From contig CM033110.1 of the NCBI GenBank assembly GCA_019321725.1, positions 3,899,278 through 3,963,277 of the forward strand: a DNA stretch of 64,000 nucleotides. Reading direction: 5' to 3'. Below the pieces are notes generated by a model. It saw only the letters and a program-made list of their open reading frames with translations. It had not been told where the DNA came from and did not search any database. The DNA is from Paulownia fortunei. Taxonomy: Eukaryota > Streptophyta > Magnoliopsida > Lamiales > Paulowniaceae. Shown one piece after another: positions 25,960 through 36,816 of this stretch (positions within the stretch are counted from its first letter, which is position 1; each line of letters opens with the position of its first letter). A program made the position numbers and the translations under genes.

Positions 25960-26480
25960 TAATAATAAATTTTTATCATAATATTTATTTAATTAACTAA
26001 TCTATAATTGAATTAAATTAATAAAATTATTCATTAAGTGTTAAAAAATAATCAATTAGTTAACTAATTAAAAAATTGATTTATAATTTCATTTTATTAA
26101 TCAAAGTTATTCATTAATTATCAAAAAATAATTAATTAGTTAATAAATTTAAAACTAAATTATAATTGAATTATATTAATTAAAGTTATTCATTAAGTGT
26201 CAAAAAATAATTAATTAGTTAGCAAAATTAAAAACTAATTTATAATTGAATTATATTAACTAAAGTTATTCATTAAGTATGAAAGATTAATTAATTAGTT
26301 AACTAATTAAAAATCAGTTTATAAGTGGATTATATTAATAATTGATTAGTTAACTAACTAAAAATTCATTTATAATCAAATTATATTAATTAAAGTCATT
26401 CCTTAAGTGTCAAAAGATAAATATTTAGTTAATTAATTAATAATTAATTTATACTTAGATTATAATAATTAAAGTTATTT
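25960..26480. repeat. 80-bp AT-rich tandem array of the right MULE arm
   Basis: About 6.5 imperfect copies of an 80-bp unit containing TTCATTAAGTGTCAAAA and TTAGTTAACTAATTAAAAA; unit starts near 26030, 26110, 26190 and 26270, then a shortened unit and a start near 26399. Non-coding. Confidence 0.8.
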
Positions 26481-26707
26481 TAAAAAATTAAGATAAATTA
26501 ATTAAGAACAAAAAAAGATATTTGTATTATTTTTAATTTATTAACTTGGCTAGTTTTATATTTAATGAGCAAGCGCAATGATATTTCTTTAATCACTAAT
26601 CAAATTTCAATTTTTTAACAAAGGAAAAAATAAATAAATATGGTTATTTTGTTTTCCCTCATAGTTGTATTTATTTCCCTCCAAAGTTGCCGAGGTGTGG
26701 TGAAATT

Positions 26708-26985
26708 GGGCTTGCTTAGATGTTTGTTTTTTAAGTCCAGGTTATTTCCTCACTCCACATAGGCGCCATGTCAGCTAGGCCCTTTCCACACAAGCGGAAT
26801 TGGCAGAATCCCCAAATTTTTCAATTTTTGTGTGTCACGGCACACTGCCTAATTTTGAAAATTTCAATGAAATTTGGACTCAATTTGTAAGTTATTAATT
26901 ATTACATGGTAATTTTACCGAATTAATTTCTAACGGGAATCTTTTTGCTATTCCTTAATTACAGATCTAATTTTGTAATTTTGCC
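26708..26985 (-). repeat. Right terminal inverted arm of the MULE
   Basis: Reverse-complement partner of 12369-12670; ends GTAATTTTGCC at 26985, followed by the near-duplication TTAAAAATT. Confidence 0.75.
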
Positions 26986-26994
26986 TTAAAAATT

Positions 26995-27372
26995 TTAGCA
27001 TCGAAAATCCTCCTCATGTAATCACTTCATTTCTATTCCAGTGTTAATGTATATAAATTACATATAGTGAACTTTCACCTCTCAGTTCCCATTTTGAGAA
27101 AGATGAATTCTCCCATATTTCCTTTGTTATTAATTTTCTTCCATTATTATTGTTTAATCATTTACCTTTTGGAATGGAATAACAGAGGAGACTTGCACAG
27201 TTTCCACTGCAAAGGGCAAAGCTAGTAGCATTGTATTATGTCATTAAGATAAAGCTGTTCAATAACGCAATATCATCAGCCTTTCAACAAGACTGATAAT
27301 GCTGCATTTCGGACCAAATTATTTTATTTGGTTTGCAAACTTAACAACATAAAAAGAAAATTGTATTACTTC
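26995..27372. other. Short intergenic stretch, nothing recognised
   Basis: AT-rich sequence between the MULE and the lyase pseudogene. It may contain relics of the pseudogene's 3' region, but I could not align it to the sequence next to the intact gene. Confidence 0.4.
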
Positions 27373-28622
27373 AAGCAATAAGTCGACTGCCTGCTATGCC
27401 AATCCTGTAGAAATAGTACAAGCCACGAATGCCATGTCATGCTAATCAGAGACCGAGCATGGGTTGCGGCCACCACCTCTATCAAATCTATAAAAAATTT
27501 AAATTTGTAAAAATTATATATCTAAAATTATTAAATTTAAAAAATTATTCTTTCTAAAAAATTAAAAGTACCTCTTTATCTACTGTTTTGAAAAAGAAAA
27601 TAAATTTCGCCCCATTATCCATTTTCTAGCTCCATATGCTAATGCATTGTCCTTGCCTATCAATCCGGTAGTAAACTGTGAGAGGCGATTTTGAATCCTT
27701 TAAACGTACCTTGAAATATATAATAAAAGTGTCATTTAGCAGCAAAAGCAATGGGTTCATGGTAACGCATTATTTTTCATTTGAAATTTGGCATTAATTC
27801 ATGTCAAATTGATCTGCATATATTGTTATACTCACTATTTGGCTATTTCGATTACTTCTTTCAAACATATTGTCTTGATGCGTGCACAGAAATACGATAG
27901 GAGTTCCATACTTATAATTCAATGTCATGGCTGATGCGAGCGCCAATTGGAGACCCTAATTTGCTCTTTTGACAACATTTTTAAGGTCGAATAGAAGAGT
28001 GTTGTTGCTGCAAACTGATTATTTCCCACATTCCTAAATAACAACAATAATTATAATTTGATTTTACACACAAGCTGTAGCAAATTTGTCCTATGTCTTA
28101 GATGGCAAATACGAGAGATAAACGTTAATGTTTATATTGTGATCATAGTTTTGCTGGTTTGTCATGTAACAAACATGTGAGGCTAGAATTTGAAATTGTG
28201 TCCCACGGCAAGAGTCTGAGTGGCTGAGAGTTATAAGTGCAATGAACCAATTTTCGAATCTTTACATTGACCCCAAAACAAAACCAAAAAAGAAAAAGAA
28301 AAATAATCCCAAATTCTACACTAATGTGATTGACACATGATTTTTTCCAGCTGATTTTGAATTTTCCCACAAAAATTAAATTGAAATTGTCAAAAATTAA
28401 AAGATGATGCGTGCAAATTGTCACACCCAAGTTTTGAAGGATGAAAAGTCAATAAGGTAAATACACAGGACTAAAAATGCAACTTTGCCGATCTTAAATG
28501 TTGGACTGGGATCCGGAATGGAAAACTTAGTAGTAGTGAAATTGAGAATTCTAATCTCCCACAATGTGGTACCTTTCCTAGGAGATTCAAAAACCACATT
28601 ACTTACATTAACAATAGATCCT
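27373..28622 (-). pseudogene. Rhamnogalacturonate lyase, 3' half, decayed duplicate
   Basis: Matches exons 12, 14 and 15 of the intact lyase in the same order and strand. Exon 15-like sequence is at 27637-27717 and 27376-27446 (VRLKDSKSP, FTTGLIGKDNALA, HGIRGLYYFYRIGIAGSRLI), exon 14-like at 27912-28033 and exon 12-like at 28496-28622. Exon 13 is not found. Damage includes a frameshift in exon 15, AGA to TGA before HGIRG, loss of the last 30 or so codons, and a 189-bp insertion in exon 15. Homology stops abruptly inside exon 12 at about 28622, where copia B sequence follows, so exons 1-11 are gone. A tandem gene duplication followed by decay is the simplest history. Confidence 0.88.
27447..27635. 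mobile_element. 189-bp insertion in the pseudogene, with 8-bp flanking repeat
   Basis: Exon 15 homology is interrupted here and resumes with the same ATGCTAAT (27439-27446 and 27636-27643), where the intact gene has a single TTGCTAGTG. That is the mark of an insertion with an 8-bp target duplication, as hAT elements make. The left end reads CAGAGACC, but no clear inverted end is visible on the right, so the class is open. Confidence 0.55.
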
Positions 28623-28639
28623 GCATGAATTAAATCTAG

Positions 28640-30895
28640 TAAGACGTCCCATTGATGACAAATAGGTAAATTATCTTAGCTGATGAGTCCATCTCTTTCA
28701 CATTTCATAAAACGATCCATCCTTTTCTTCACAGATTGTGTAGCGTTTGGTTGCAAACTGGCGAAATTTTCTCATTTCCAAGGTGGGGAGTCTTATTTTC
28801 GCCCTCAACCTATTTGAATTTTTTGCATTACCTGTCAATAAAAATATTTCTTCTTCTGTTGCACCATTTAATTTAGTTCATTCTAATGTCTAGGTGCCTT
28901 GCCCAGTTGCCACAAAAGGAGGGTCTTGGTATTTTTTTCTTCGTTGATGATTATACTCGTTTGTTGGGTTTATCTTATGAAATATACTTTTTAAGTATTT
29001 ATATTGTCTTTTGAGCCCTTGTCAAAACTCAACATTCAACTATTTTAAAATGTTTTAGATATGTTTTGGTCGAGAGTATATTTCTAATAATTTCTATGAC
29101 TTGTTAGCTTTAGATGGAACTATACATCATGTAGAGATACTCCAAAATAAAATAATGATGCTCAAAGAAGGTGTATTTGAAACTGCCCATTCTCTTTTAT
29201 TGTTTGCATATATTCCACATAAATCCTTGGGGGAAATGGTTCTTAGTGTTGTCCACTCAATTAATAGATCTCGTCATCCCAAATACCACTGTCACAGTTT
29301 GAAAAGTTATATGGTTATGCTCTTGATGTACTCTTCCTTAAAAGTCTTTGATCATACATGCTTTGCCCTTTGTCTTCATGTAGAATGTAGAAAGTTATCT
29401 TCCCGTTGTGCTATATGTTTTCTTATATTATGAGGAGAGTCATAAGAGATATTGTTGCTTAGACCCTGTCACTCATAAATTTTATATGTCTCGTCATGTT
29501 TTCTTCTTTCTATTCCTCCTAACTCTCACAATGTGTACAAGTTTGATCTTGTTCACATTGATCCTTTCTCTTATGATACAGATAGTAACCTGCAGATACT
29601 AATAATTTGGTTCCTGATGCTTCTTTTACTTTCTCTTTTTCTATAGCTATCCTAGCACCTCCTGAGAGTTTGGATCCGGCTCCTTTCTATTCTCAGTGTA
29701 GTCGTAAGTCGATCCAATTTTCAAATTTTGTTTACTCTTCTTAATTTCATTCTTTTACATCATTTTAAGACTTTATTCACAATTTTTCTGAGCCTCTATC
29801 TTATAAATAGGCAGTTTTTGCTCATCTTTGACGGAGAGCAATAACTGAGAAACTTTATGCTTTGTACGACATATACTTGGGATTTGGTAGCTCTACTACT
29901 AAGTAAAATGTGCAATTGATTACATTGGGTGTATAGAAAAAATAAATCTAATAGGTCAATCGAGTGGTATAAAGCACGATTGGTTGCTAAAGGATTTTCT
30001 CTATAATATGGTATAAATATGAGGAGACTTTTGATCATATTGCAACAATGACTATTGTTTGTACTCTTATTGCAGTTGCATTAGTTCGTCAATGACATAT
30101 ATCTTAGATGGATGTTAAAAATGCCTTCTTGAATGGTGATCATCAAAAACTGGTCTACTTGATCCCCCCTTCTGGTCTTTCTCATAACCCCGGTGAAGTT
30201 TGCAGGCTTAAGAAAGCTTTATAGGGTTTTAAATAGGCATTGCGGGCCTGGTTTGAGATGTCGTCTATTATGTTTACTTCAATTATTTTTCGTCCTAGTA
30301 ACCGTGATCATGCTCTTTTTCTTAAGTGCCCTATTGGTGATTGTATTTTACTTTCTTTGTATGTTGATTATATGATTATTACTTGTAATGGTGTTGATAG
30401 GATTGCACTATTGAAGTCTTAATTAGCTTCTTGTTTGGAAATAAAAGATTTAGATCCTCTATGCTAATTTTGGGTATTAAGTTGGCTTGTTCTCCTAAAG
30501 GTTATCTTCTCTCACAGTCCAAGTGCACGACTTATATCCTTGAGCGTACTTGCCTTACGGATTCTATGACTATTGATACTTCTCTTGAACTTAATGTTCG
30601 GTATTCTTTTTCAGATGGCACACTTGATATCGTACTAATGTTGGTATCTTGGTTTATCTCACCATTACATGTCCGATATTATCTATGTTATTCAAATTCC
30701 TAGTCAATTTGTTATTTCTCCCACTACAATTCATTGTGTTGCATTTTTTTCGTATTTCGTGTTATCTTCAGGGCACACTCTTTTAGAGTCTTTTATTTCT
30801 ATCCACATCTTCTTTAAAGTTGTGTGCATATTCTACTATTGATTGGACCAGTGACATAGTAGATCAGAAATATACAATGGGGTTCAGCATATTTC
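28640..30895 (+). pseudogene. Copia B pol: integrase and reverse transcriptase, degenerate
   Basis: 5'-truncated Ty1/copia pol. Seen in order: GAG-pre-integrase-like sequence (CKLAKFSHFQ, about 28755); integrase start (ATKGGSW-like, FVDDYTRL, about 28915-28960); the integrase later part with VHSINRSRHPK and HKRYCCLDPVTHKFYMSRHVFF (29250-29510); reverse transcriptase with KARLVAKGFS (about 29966), MDVKNAFLNGDH (about 30110), and YVDY at 30360-30371 where the family has YVDD; and RNase H up to YTMGFSIFL (30890). Many stops and frame changes. The gene is cut at 30895 by copia C and resumes at 38552. No 5' LTR or gag is visible. Confidence 0.85.
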
Positions 30896-31127
30896 TATCA
30901 AAGGAAATATTTTAGTTAATTGATTTTACAATCAATTTTGATTCTATAGATATTAAAGAAAATATTTAGCTAACAAATTTTGTGATTAAGTTTGATTTTA
31001 TCGATATTCTTTCATTATAACAAATCCTTAATTTGATGAAAGTAGCTAGATTTAGTGTTGACTCTATAATTGTCTATAAATTGTAACTCCTAATCAATCA
31101 ATAATCAAGCCATCATTTCAGAATTCA
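30896..31127 (+). repeat. 5' LTR of copia C
   Basis: About 232 bp, starting TATCAAAGGAAATATTTTAG and ending in GAATTCA. Co-linear with 38324-38551. Confidence 0.8.
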
Positions 31128-31194
31128 TATGGTATTAGGCTAAAAGCAGTCCTAACCTCTTTTTCCTCTTTCTCCTTTGTCACTCCCTTCTACT

Positions 31195-32744
31195 GCGAAT
31201 TTTGTAAATGTAAGTGCACATTATTGTTAACAAATAATAAAGTAATGAGTGAGTATTGTTCCCACGAGGGCTGTTGAATTACTAAGTATTGAAATTATGC
31301 TAACTCTTAATTTATTTGGATAAACGCAAGAAAGTGTTGATGATTGTAAACTAAAACCTACTAAACTAAACTAACAATCAAAAACAATTAAGGATGAAAT
31401 TCAATAACTTAAAAATCTAGGGTTTATGATTTCACTATAATTAGCCCGAATTGAATAATTTATCTTATCAATCTCAATTTTTTTCCCAACTGATAGTTGA
31501 AATTCCCTAATTATCCACTAGCCTTTCCGGAAGTCTAACAAAAATATCATCAATTGCTAATCCACTATATTCCTATGTGAATTACAACAATTAACAATTC
31601 ATTAAGGTATATGGATCTCAAACAAGACTACAACAAACAAGTATATTCCTATCTCACATGTAATTTAAGGTTTTCTACACATAGAACTAGACACATATAT
31701 TACCTTCCGGGTTAATATGACTAGAAAATCATTCAATTAGTGGCTAAATAATTGAAAACATTAAGAACTATGTACAAAACTCAACTTGAGAAATAATCAA
31801 GAATTGAATTTATAAAAATATTCAAAACATCCTAATTAGATTACATCACAACCTTTGAAAAAGAAATTAGTTCTTGGTGAAAATGAAAGATAACTTAACA
31901 ATATTCATAAACATAATTAAAGAGAGAAAAAGGAAAATAAAAATAGAACTTCAAAGAGAATGAGTTTTTCCCTTGTGGATATATTCTTCTTTAATCTTGA
32001 AAGAAATCTCTCATCTTCTCCTCGTCTTCTTCTCTTCTTCTCTTCTTCCTTCTTATTTCTTTGTTTCTCTTCTCTTCCTCCTATCTCTCATTCTCTTGGA
32101 GGCTTTTAGGATGCTTAAAATTAGATGGGAGATACCCTAAAAAAGGAAAAATGCCCATTTTATCCATTTTTTTTGCCTGGCAACACCGAGCCTTACTGGA
32201 ATACGATAATTTTCCAGTAGCTGCAGCACCTAAGCACTGTATTTCTAGCGCCTAGGCGCTGGAGCTATTGGGAAAAAATATTTTTTGATTTTTTTAATTT
32301 TATTTTTTAGAAAAGTGTAAGATGAATGCGAATTTTTGTACATTCAAGTCAACTTTCTTTCTTCATACTCAAATCTACAAAATAATATTAAAAACGATGA
32401 TGAAATTTACAAGAATTTCAAAAATTAATCAAAAAGATAAGCAAATTATACTAAATGAATAGGTATAAAACCCACTCATCATCTTCCCTTCGATCACTAA
32501 TGTCTTTCGAGAGAACTTCACTCTAGATGCTGGAGCTACAAGTAAAACATATTTTTTAATTTTTTTAATATTAATTTTTATAAAAGTGTAAGATGAATGC
32601 GAATTTTTGTACACTCAAGTCAACTTTCTTTTTTCATACTCAAATCTACAAAATAACGTTAAAAACGACGATGAAATTTATCAAAAATTAATCAAAAAGT
32701 TAAGCAAATTATATTAAATGAATAGGTATAAAACCCACTTATCA
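31195..32744 (-). repeat. Athila-like solo LTR (D) in the leader of copia C
   Basis: Shares landmarks with the Athila LTRs at 41861-43655 and 50490-52223: a GAGTGAGTATTGTTCCCACGAG-type start block (quoted bases 31247-31268), CCACTATATTCCTATGTGAATT, and the end GGTATAAAACCCACTTATCA. Read on the minus strand it begins TGATAAGTGGG. No internal region or second LTR adjoins it, so it is a solo LTR left by recombination. A 14-bp perfect palindrome AGCGCCTAGGCGCT lies at 32247-32260. Left boundary uncertain by about 10 bases; about 270 bp is a later duplication. Confidence 0.65.
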
Positions 32745-32790
32745 TCTTTCCTTCGATCACCAATATCTTTCGAGAGAACTTGAATCTGAG
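32260..32790. repeat. 271-bp tandem duplication across the solo LTR edge
   Basis: Two copies offset by 271 bp. Each runs from GCTGGAGCTA through AAGTGTAAGATGAATGCG to the LTR end and then about 40 bases of flanking copia C leader (TTCGATCAC...TCTTTCGAGAGAACTT). The duplication therefore happened after the LTR had landed. The copies differ at several sites. Confidence 0.8.
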
Positions 32791-33800
32791 TCACATCTCA
32801 CACTACCATTCCCAACATTCAAGAAGCAAACCATCCTCTCATTACTATTAATTTTTCCAACATAATCAAACTCACCACCACTAACTACATCACATGGAGC
32901 CTCCAAATCCATGCTTTGTTGAAAGGATATGGTGTACAAGGATTTATTAATGGCACCTATTTGTGCCCAATACCTACCATCACTATTAATGGTACTATGT
33001 CACCAAACCCCGCATACACAACATGAAAACGTCAAGACCTCCTCATCTTTAGTTTTGTCCTTGGTGTTGTTTCCATTTCAATACAACCAGTTCTTGTTCG
33101 CACGTCTATCTCTCGCTAGGCATAGACCATTCTTGCCAATACCTATGACAAGCCATCTCATGGTCATATCAAACAAATTAAAGACCAGCTAAAGAATTGT
33201 GCCAAGGGCTAGAAAAGTAAATATTAAAATTGCAATTCATCAAGAATTATTTCGATGAACTTGCCATTCTTTGCTAGTTGATGAAAAGGATATTACTGAT
33301 AAAATCCTTGATGGACTCAGTGATAAATACAAAGCCATTGTGTAGGCTGTTAAACTTTGTGAGAACTCAACTTTTTTGATGAACTTCATGAAAAACTCAT
33401 CAACAAAGAGTCCTCTTTCCAGCACAACCAATTGCCATCACTGTTTCCAGTTACTGCCAACTTTACTTACCACCACTACTTAGAAAGCTTGGCGTCACCC
33501 TCACCATGTCTCTCCACACGCCGCAATGCAGTCCGACATTCCTCACATGGACCATCCTCCTTCATGAAAAACTCATCAACAAAGAGTCCTCTTTCCAGCA
33601 CAACCAATTGCCATCACTGTTTCCAGTTACTGCCAACTTTACTTACCACCACTACTTAGAAAGCTTGGCGTCACCCTCACCATGTCTCTCCACACGCCGC
33701 AATGCAGTCCGACATTCCTCACATGGACCATCCTCCGCCATGACCAAATCTCAGCTATTATTAAGATTGTGGTGTTCAATGTCACTCTGTTAAATGGTGT
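32745..33800 (+). pseudogene. Copia C gag, degenerate
   Basis: Gag-like residues in changing frames: LTSTNY-like and SLQIHALLKGYGVQGFING (about 32890-32955), the QD-LLIF block (about 33030), SHGHIKQIKDQLKNCAKG (33155-33210), then EKDITDKILDGLSDKYKAIV (33285-33342). Family gag proteins have these blocks in this order. An in-frame TAG follows KAIV, and a 176-bp tandem duplication then disrupts the frame. Confidence 0.7.
33385..33736 (+). repeat. Apparently identical 176-bp tandem duplication in copia C gag
   Basis: Copies at 33385-33560 and 33561-33736, each starting TTCATGAAAAACTCATCAAC and ending GGACCATCCTCC. I found no mismatch on reading both, unlike the heavily diverged neighbours. Confidence 0.92.
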
Positions 33801-34349
33801 CCCACATATTGCCTTGTCCTCTCTCAACCATTATTAGCTCCTCATCCACAAGCACCATGTCTAGTATCTCTGTGGAAACCTCAAGCCACTACATTGCTGT
33901 CAAATCTACAATCATCCCTACTTGCCTACTTGACAGTGTGCGCTCTCACCACATCATTACCATTTTGAACAAACTATTCTATCATACTATTTTTGAATGC
34001 CTCGACGATGTTAGGATTAGAGATAGCTCGGGTCTTCAAATTACCTACACTAGCTCCACCTATCTTCCTACTACTTTCATGCATTTAATTTATATAACTT
34101 TCTTTGTGTTTCTAACATAAAAAATAACCTTATATCCATTTACCAATTTTGCAACAATAATCATGTCACCGTCGAATTATAGCCACTATTTATCATGTGA
34201 ATAATCTACTCACAGAGGCAATCCTTTTGATGGGACAAACTAAAGATGGCGTGTGTGAGTGGTCGACCATTTCTCTACCTTTGTCTTCTCTATTAATTGC
34301 TTTCTTAAGTGTCAAGATCACTTTGCCCAAGTGACACTCTTGACTAGGT

Positions 34350-36807
34350 CATCTGTCATTATCCATTTTTAAATTTTTAGTTTCTAAGTTTTCTTTACCT
34401 TTATTTAATCAATCATTACAAGTATCTACTTGTAATGTTTGTCACTGCAATAAGAGTCATAAACTTCATTTTTCTACATCATCTATCAATTTCTCTGGCC
34501 CTTTTGAAATAATATTTTTCTAGTGTATGGATATTTCCCATCTGCTCTATTATTGTATTACCCACAAGAAGAAATACTATGTCTATGACATTTTTATTCG
34601 CTTTAAGGCCTTTGTGAAAAACTATTTGAAGCAATCAATCACCTCTACTGGTGGGGAAACCAATTCTTAACTCTTTTTTTCTCGCTCTATCTCAATGGTA
34701 TCTCTAACCTCACTATTTTTCTTCACACTCCTAAACATAATGGTCTCTACGAATGAAAACATCATCATATTGTTAAAACTGATCTCTCCTTTCTCACTTG
34801 TGCCTTCCTCTCACCCATTGTAACTATGTCTTTGCTATTGCAGTATACCACATCAGTTGCCTGCACACACGTACTCTCTTATGAGACGATCTTTAACTCT
34901 CTTCCCAATTATGTCAAACTTCATATATTTGGTTGTCTATACTATCATTGGCTTCACCCTTGTTCATCTAATAAACTAGACTCGCGTTCCACTATGTGTT
35001 TTTGTTTAATTCACTCGCTCAAAGTGCATACCTCTATGTTGATCCCTCTATCTCCGAAGTCTACATCTCCTTCCATGTAAAATTTGTAGAAATAATTTCT
35101 ACTATGTCACTTTAATTAAATCTCAATGTCCATCATTTGACACTATTACCCATTCGATACACCTTATGTTTCCCCTTTCTCCATTGGTCATGCCACCTTC
35201 TGTACCTTTTGAAGTTCTAATTTTGTGTTCTGATTTGACCCCTAGCCCTCAATTGGTCAACCAGACCCAACCTTTAGCCTAGTTAGACACCACTACATCA
35301 ATCATCCTGACTACACTTATCGATTGATTAGAACTTTTTGGTGACCCCGACCATCCCTCTATCTATTTACCAATCACTAACTCCACTCTTTTCCCACCTC
35401 CCTTAAACACTCATACTATTACCACTCATGCAAAGAACAATATCCACAAATCTATCCAAATTCTCAACCTGGCAGTTGTCGTGCTCCAACTTTGAACCCA
35501 CTACTATGACTCAAGCTCTCAAAGATCCTAAATGGTATTGGGCTATATTAGAGGAATATGATGCTCTTGTTCGAAATGGGACTTAGTAGCTAGTCCTTGC
35601 TACCTCAATAAAGAATATTGTGGGGTGTAAGTGGATTTTTTACACTAAGGGTCTTCCTAATGGTTCTGTTAATAGGTAAAAAGCTCATTTGGTTGCTAAA
35701 GGTCTCCATCAACATTTTGGAGTGGACTACCATGACAGTTTCAATCCAGTATTCAAACTTATTACCATTTATCTTGTTATCATCCTTACCATCAGGCGAG
35801 GTTGGTTCTTACACTAGTTAGATGTTAATAATGCATTTCTTTAAGGCCATCTTTTTAAGGATATTTTCATGGCTCAACATTAGGGGTTTCTTGACAAAGA
35901 TAATCCAGCACATATTTACAAGCTTTGCAAGGCAATTTATAGGCTTAAGTAAGCTCCAATGGTGTGGTACCATAAGTTATGTTAGTTTTTACTAGCCTCT
36001 TGCTTTACCAACTCTCATGCGGACACATCTTTATTTGTTCTAAACACAAGTTGTTTGATCATCTCCTTACTTGTCTATGTTGATTATATCTTAATTATTA
36101 GTAATAATGATACTATAGTTCTTCACTTCATTATATTGCTAGCCTAATGGTTTTTTATCAAAGATCTTGGTGCACTTTCCTTTTTCCTTGGTGTCAAGGA
36201 TACTCCAATACCTACTTGCCTCCTGCCCTCTCTATGTCGATACATCACTAACCTTTTTGCTCTTATAAACATGTTTGTTGCCAAACTAATTTCCAATCCT
36301 CTTGCTATAGAACCTTCCCTTACCATCACTTCTAGCACAACACTATACAGACCCTGCCAAGTATAAGGCAGTTATTGGAAATCTTCAATATCTCTGCCCA
36401 CAAGACCCGACATTGCTTATGTTATCAATAAATTATCTTAGTTCATGCATTAATCAACCACTGATCATTGGAATGCTACTAAATAGTCACTTTGTTACCT
36501 CTATGGCACAACAACTTATGGTCTTCTTCTTTATTATCATTTATCTTTGTCTCTTCATGATTTTTTTGATATTGATTGGGTGAGTAACAAGAATGATTTA
36601 ACTTCTGCATGTGCTTACAATATGTATCTTGGTCACAATCCTACCTCTTGGTCTTCGAAGCAACAATGAAATATTGCTCGGTCTATAGAGGTTGTGTATC
36701 GTGTTGTTGCTGCCACTACTGTCGAACTCCATTGGGCAGTGTTTTTTTCTAATGTCAGTGCTACACATCTTTGTTCTAACTTGGTGATTTACTCTCACAT
36801 AAAGCAT
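34350..36807 (+). pseudogene. Copia C pol: integrase, reverse transcriptase, start of RNase H
   Basis: Integrase traces (FLHTPKHNGL, about 34710; ETIFNSLPNYVKLHIFGC, about 34880-34935) are followed by reverse transcriptase. That part has TQALKDPKWYWAILEEYDAL (35508-35570), VGCKW and AHLVAKG (35620-35703), LDVNNAFL (about 35817) and YVDY at 36076-36087 in place of YVDD, then IKDLGALSFFLGVKD. RNase H follows with SWSSKQQ and SIEVVYRVVAATTVELHW (36650-36740). It breaks at KHVVI (36816), where solo LTR E is inserted. Numerous stops and frameshifts. Confidence 0.82.
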
Positions 36808-36816
36808 GTGGTCATT

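Larger units (their letters stand above)
12369..26985. mobile_element. Fold-back Mutator-like element (MULE), split by nested retrotransposons
   Basis: Inverted arms of at least about 280 bp end the element: left 12369-12670, right 26708-26985, both starting (A/G)GCAAAATTA(T/C)AAAATT when read inward. The flanks are TTAAAAACG (12360-12368) and TTAAAAATT (26986-26994). A 7-of-9 match at that size fits the 9-bp duplication of Mutator elements. Removing copia A (13571-25503) and its duplication leaves about 2.7 kb. Both arms go on inward into AT-rich tandem repeats of similar sequence in opposite orientation. No transposase is present, so it is non-autonomous. Confidence 0.72.

Noticed and set aside
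33432..33793. Plus-strand frames of 75 and 95 residues
   Set aside because: Products of the 176-bp tandem duplication read in different frames, without domain similarity.
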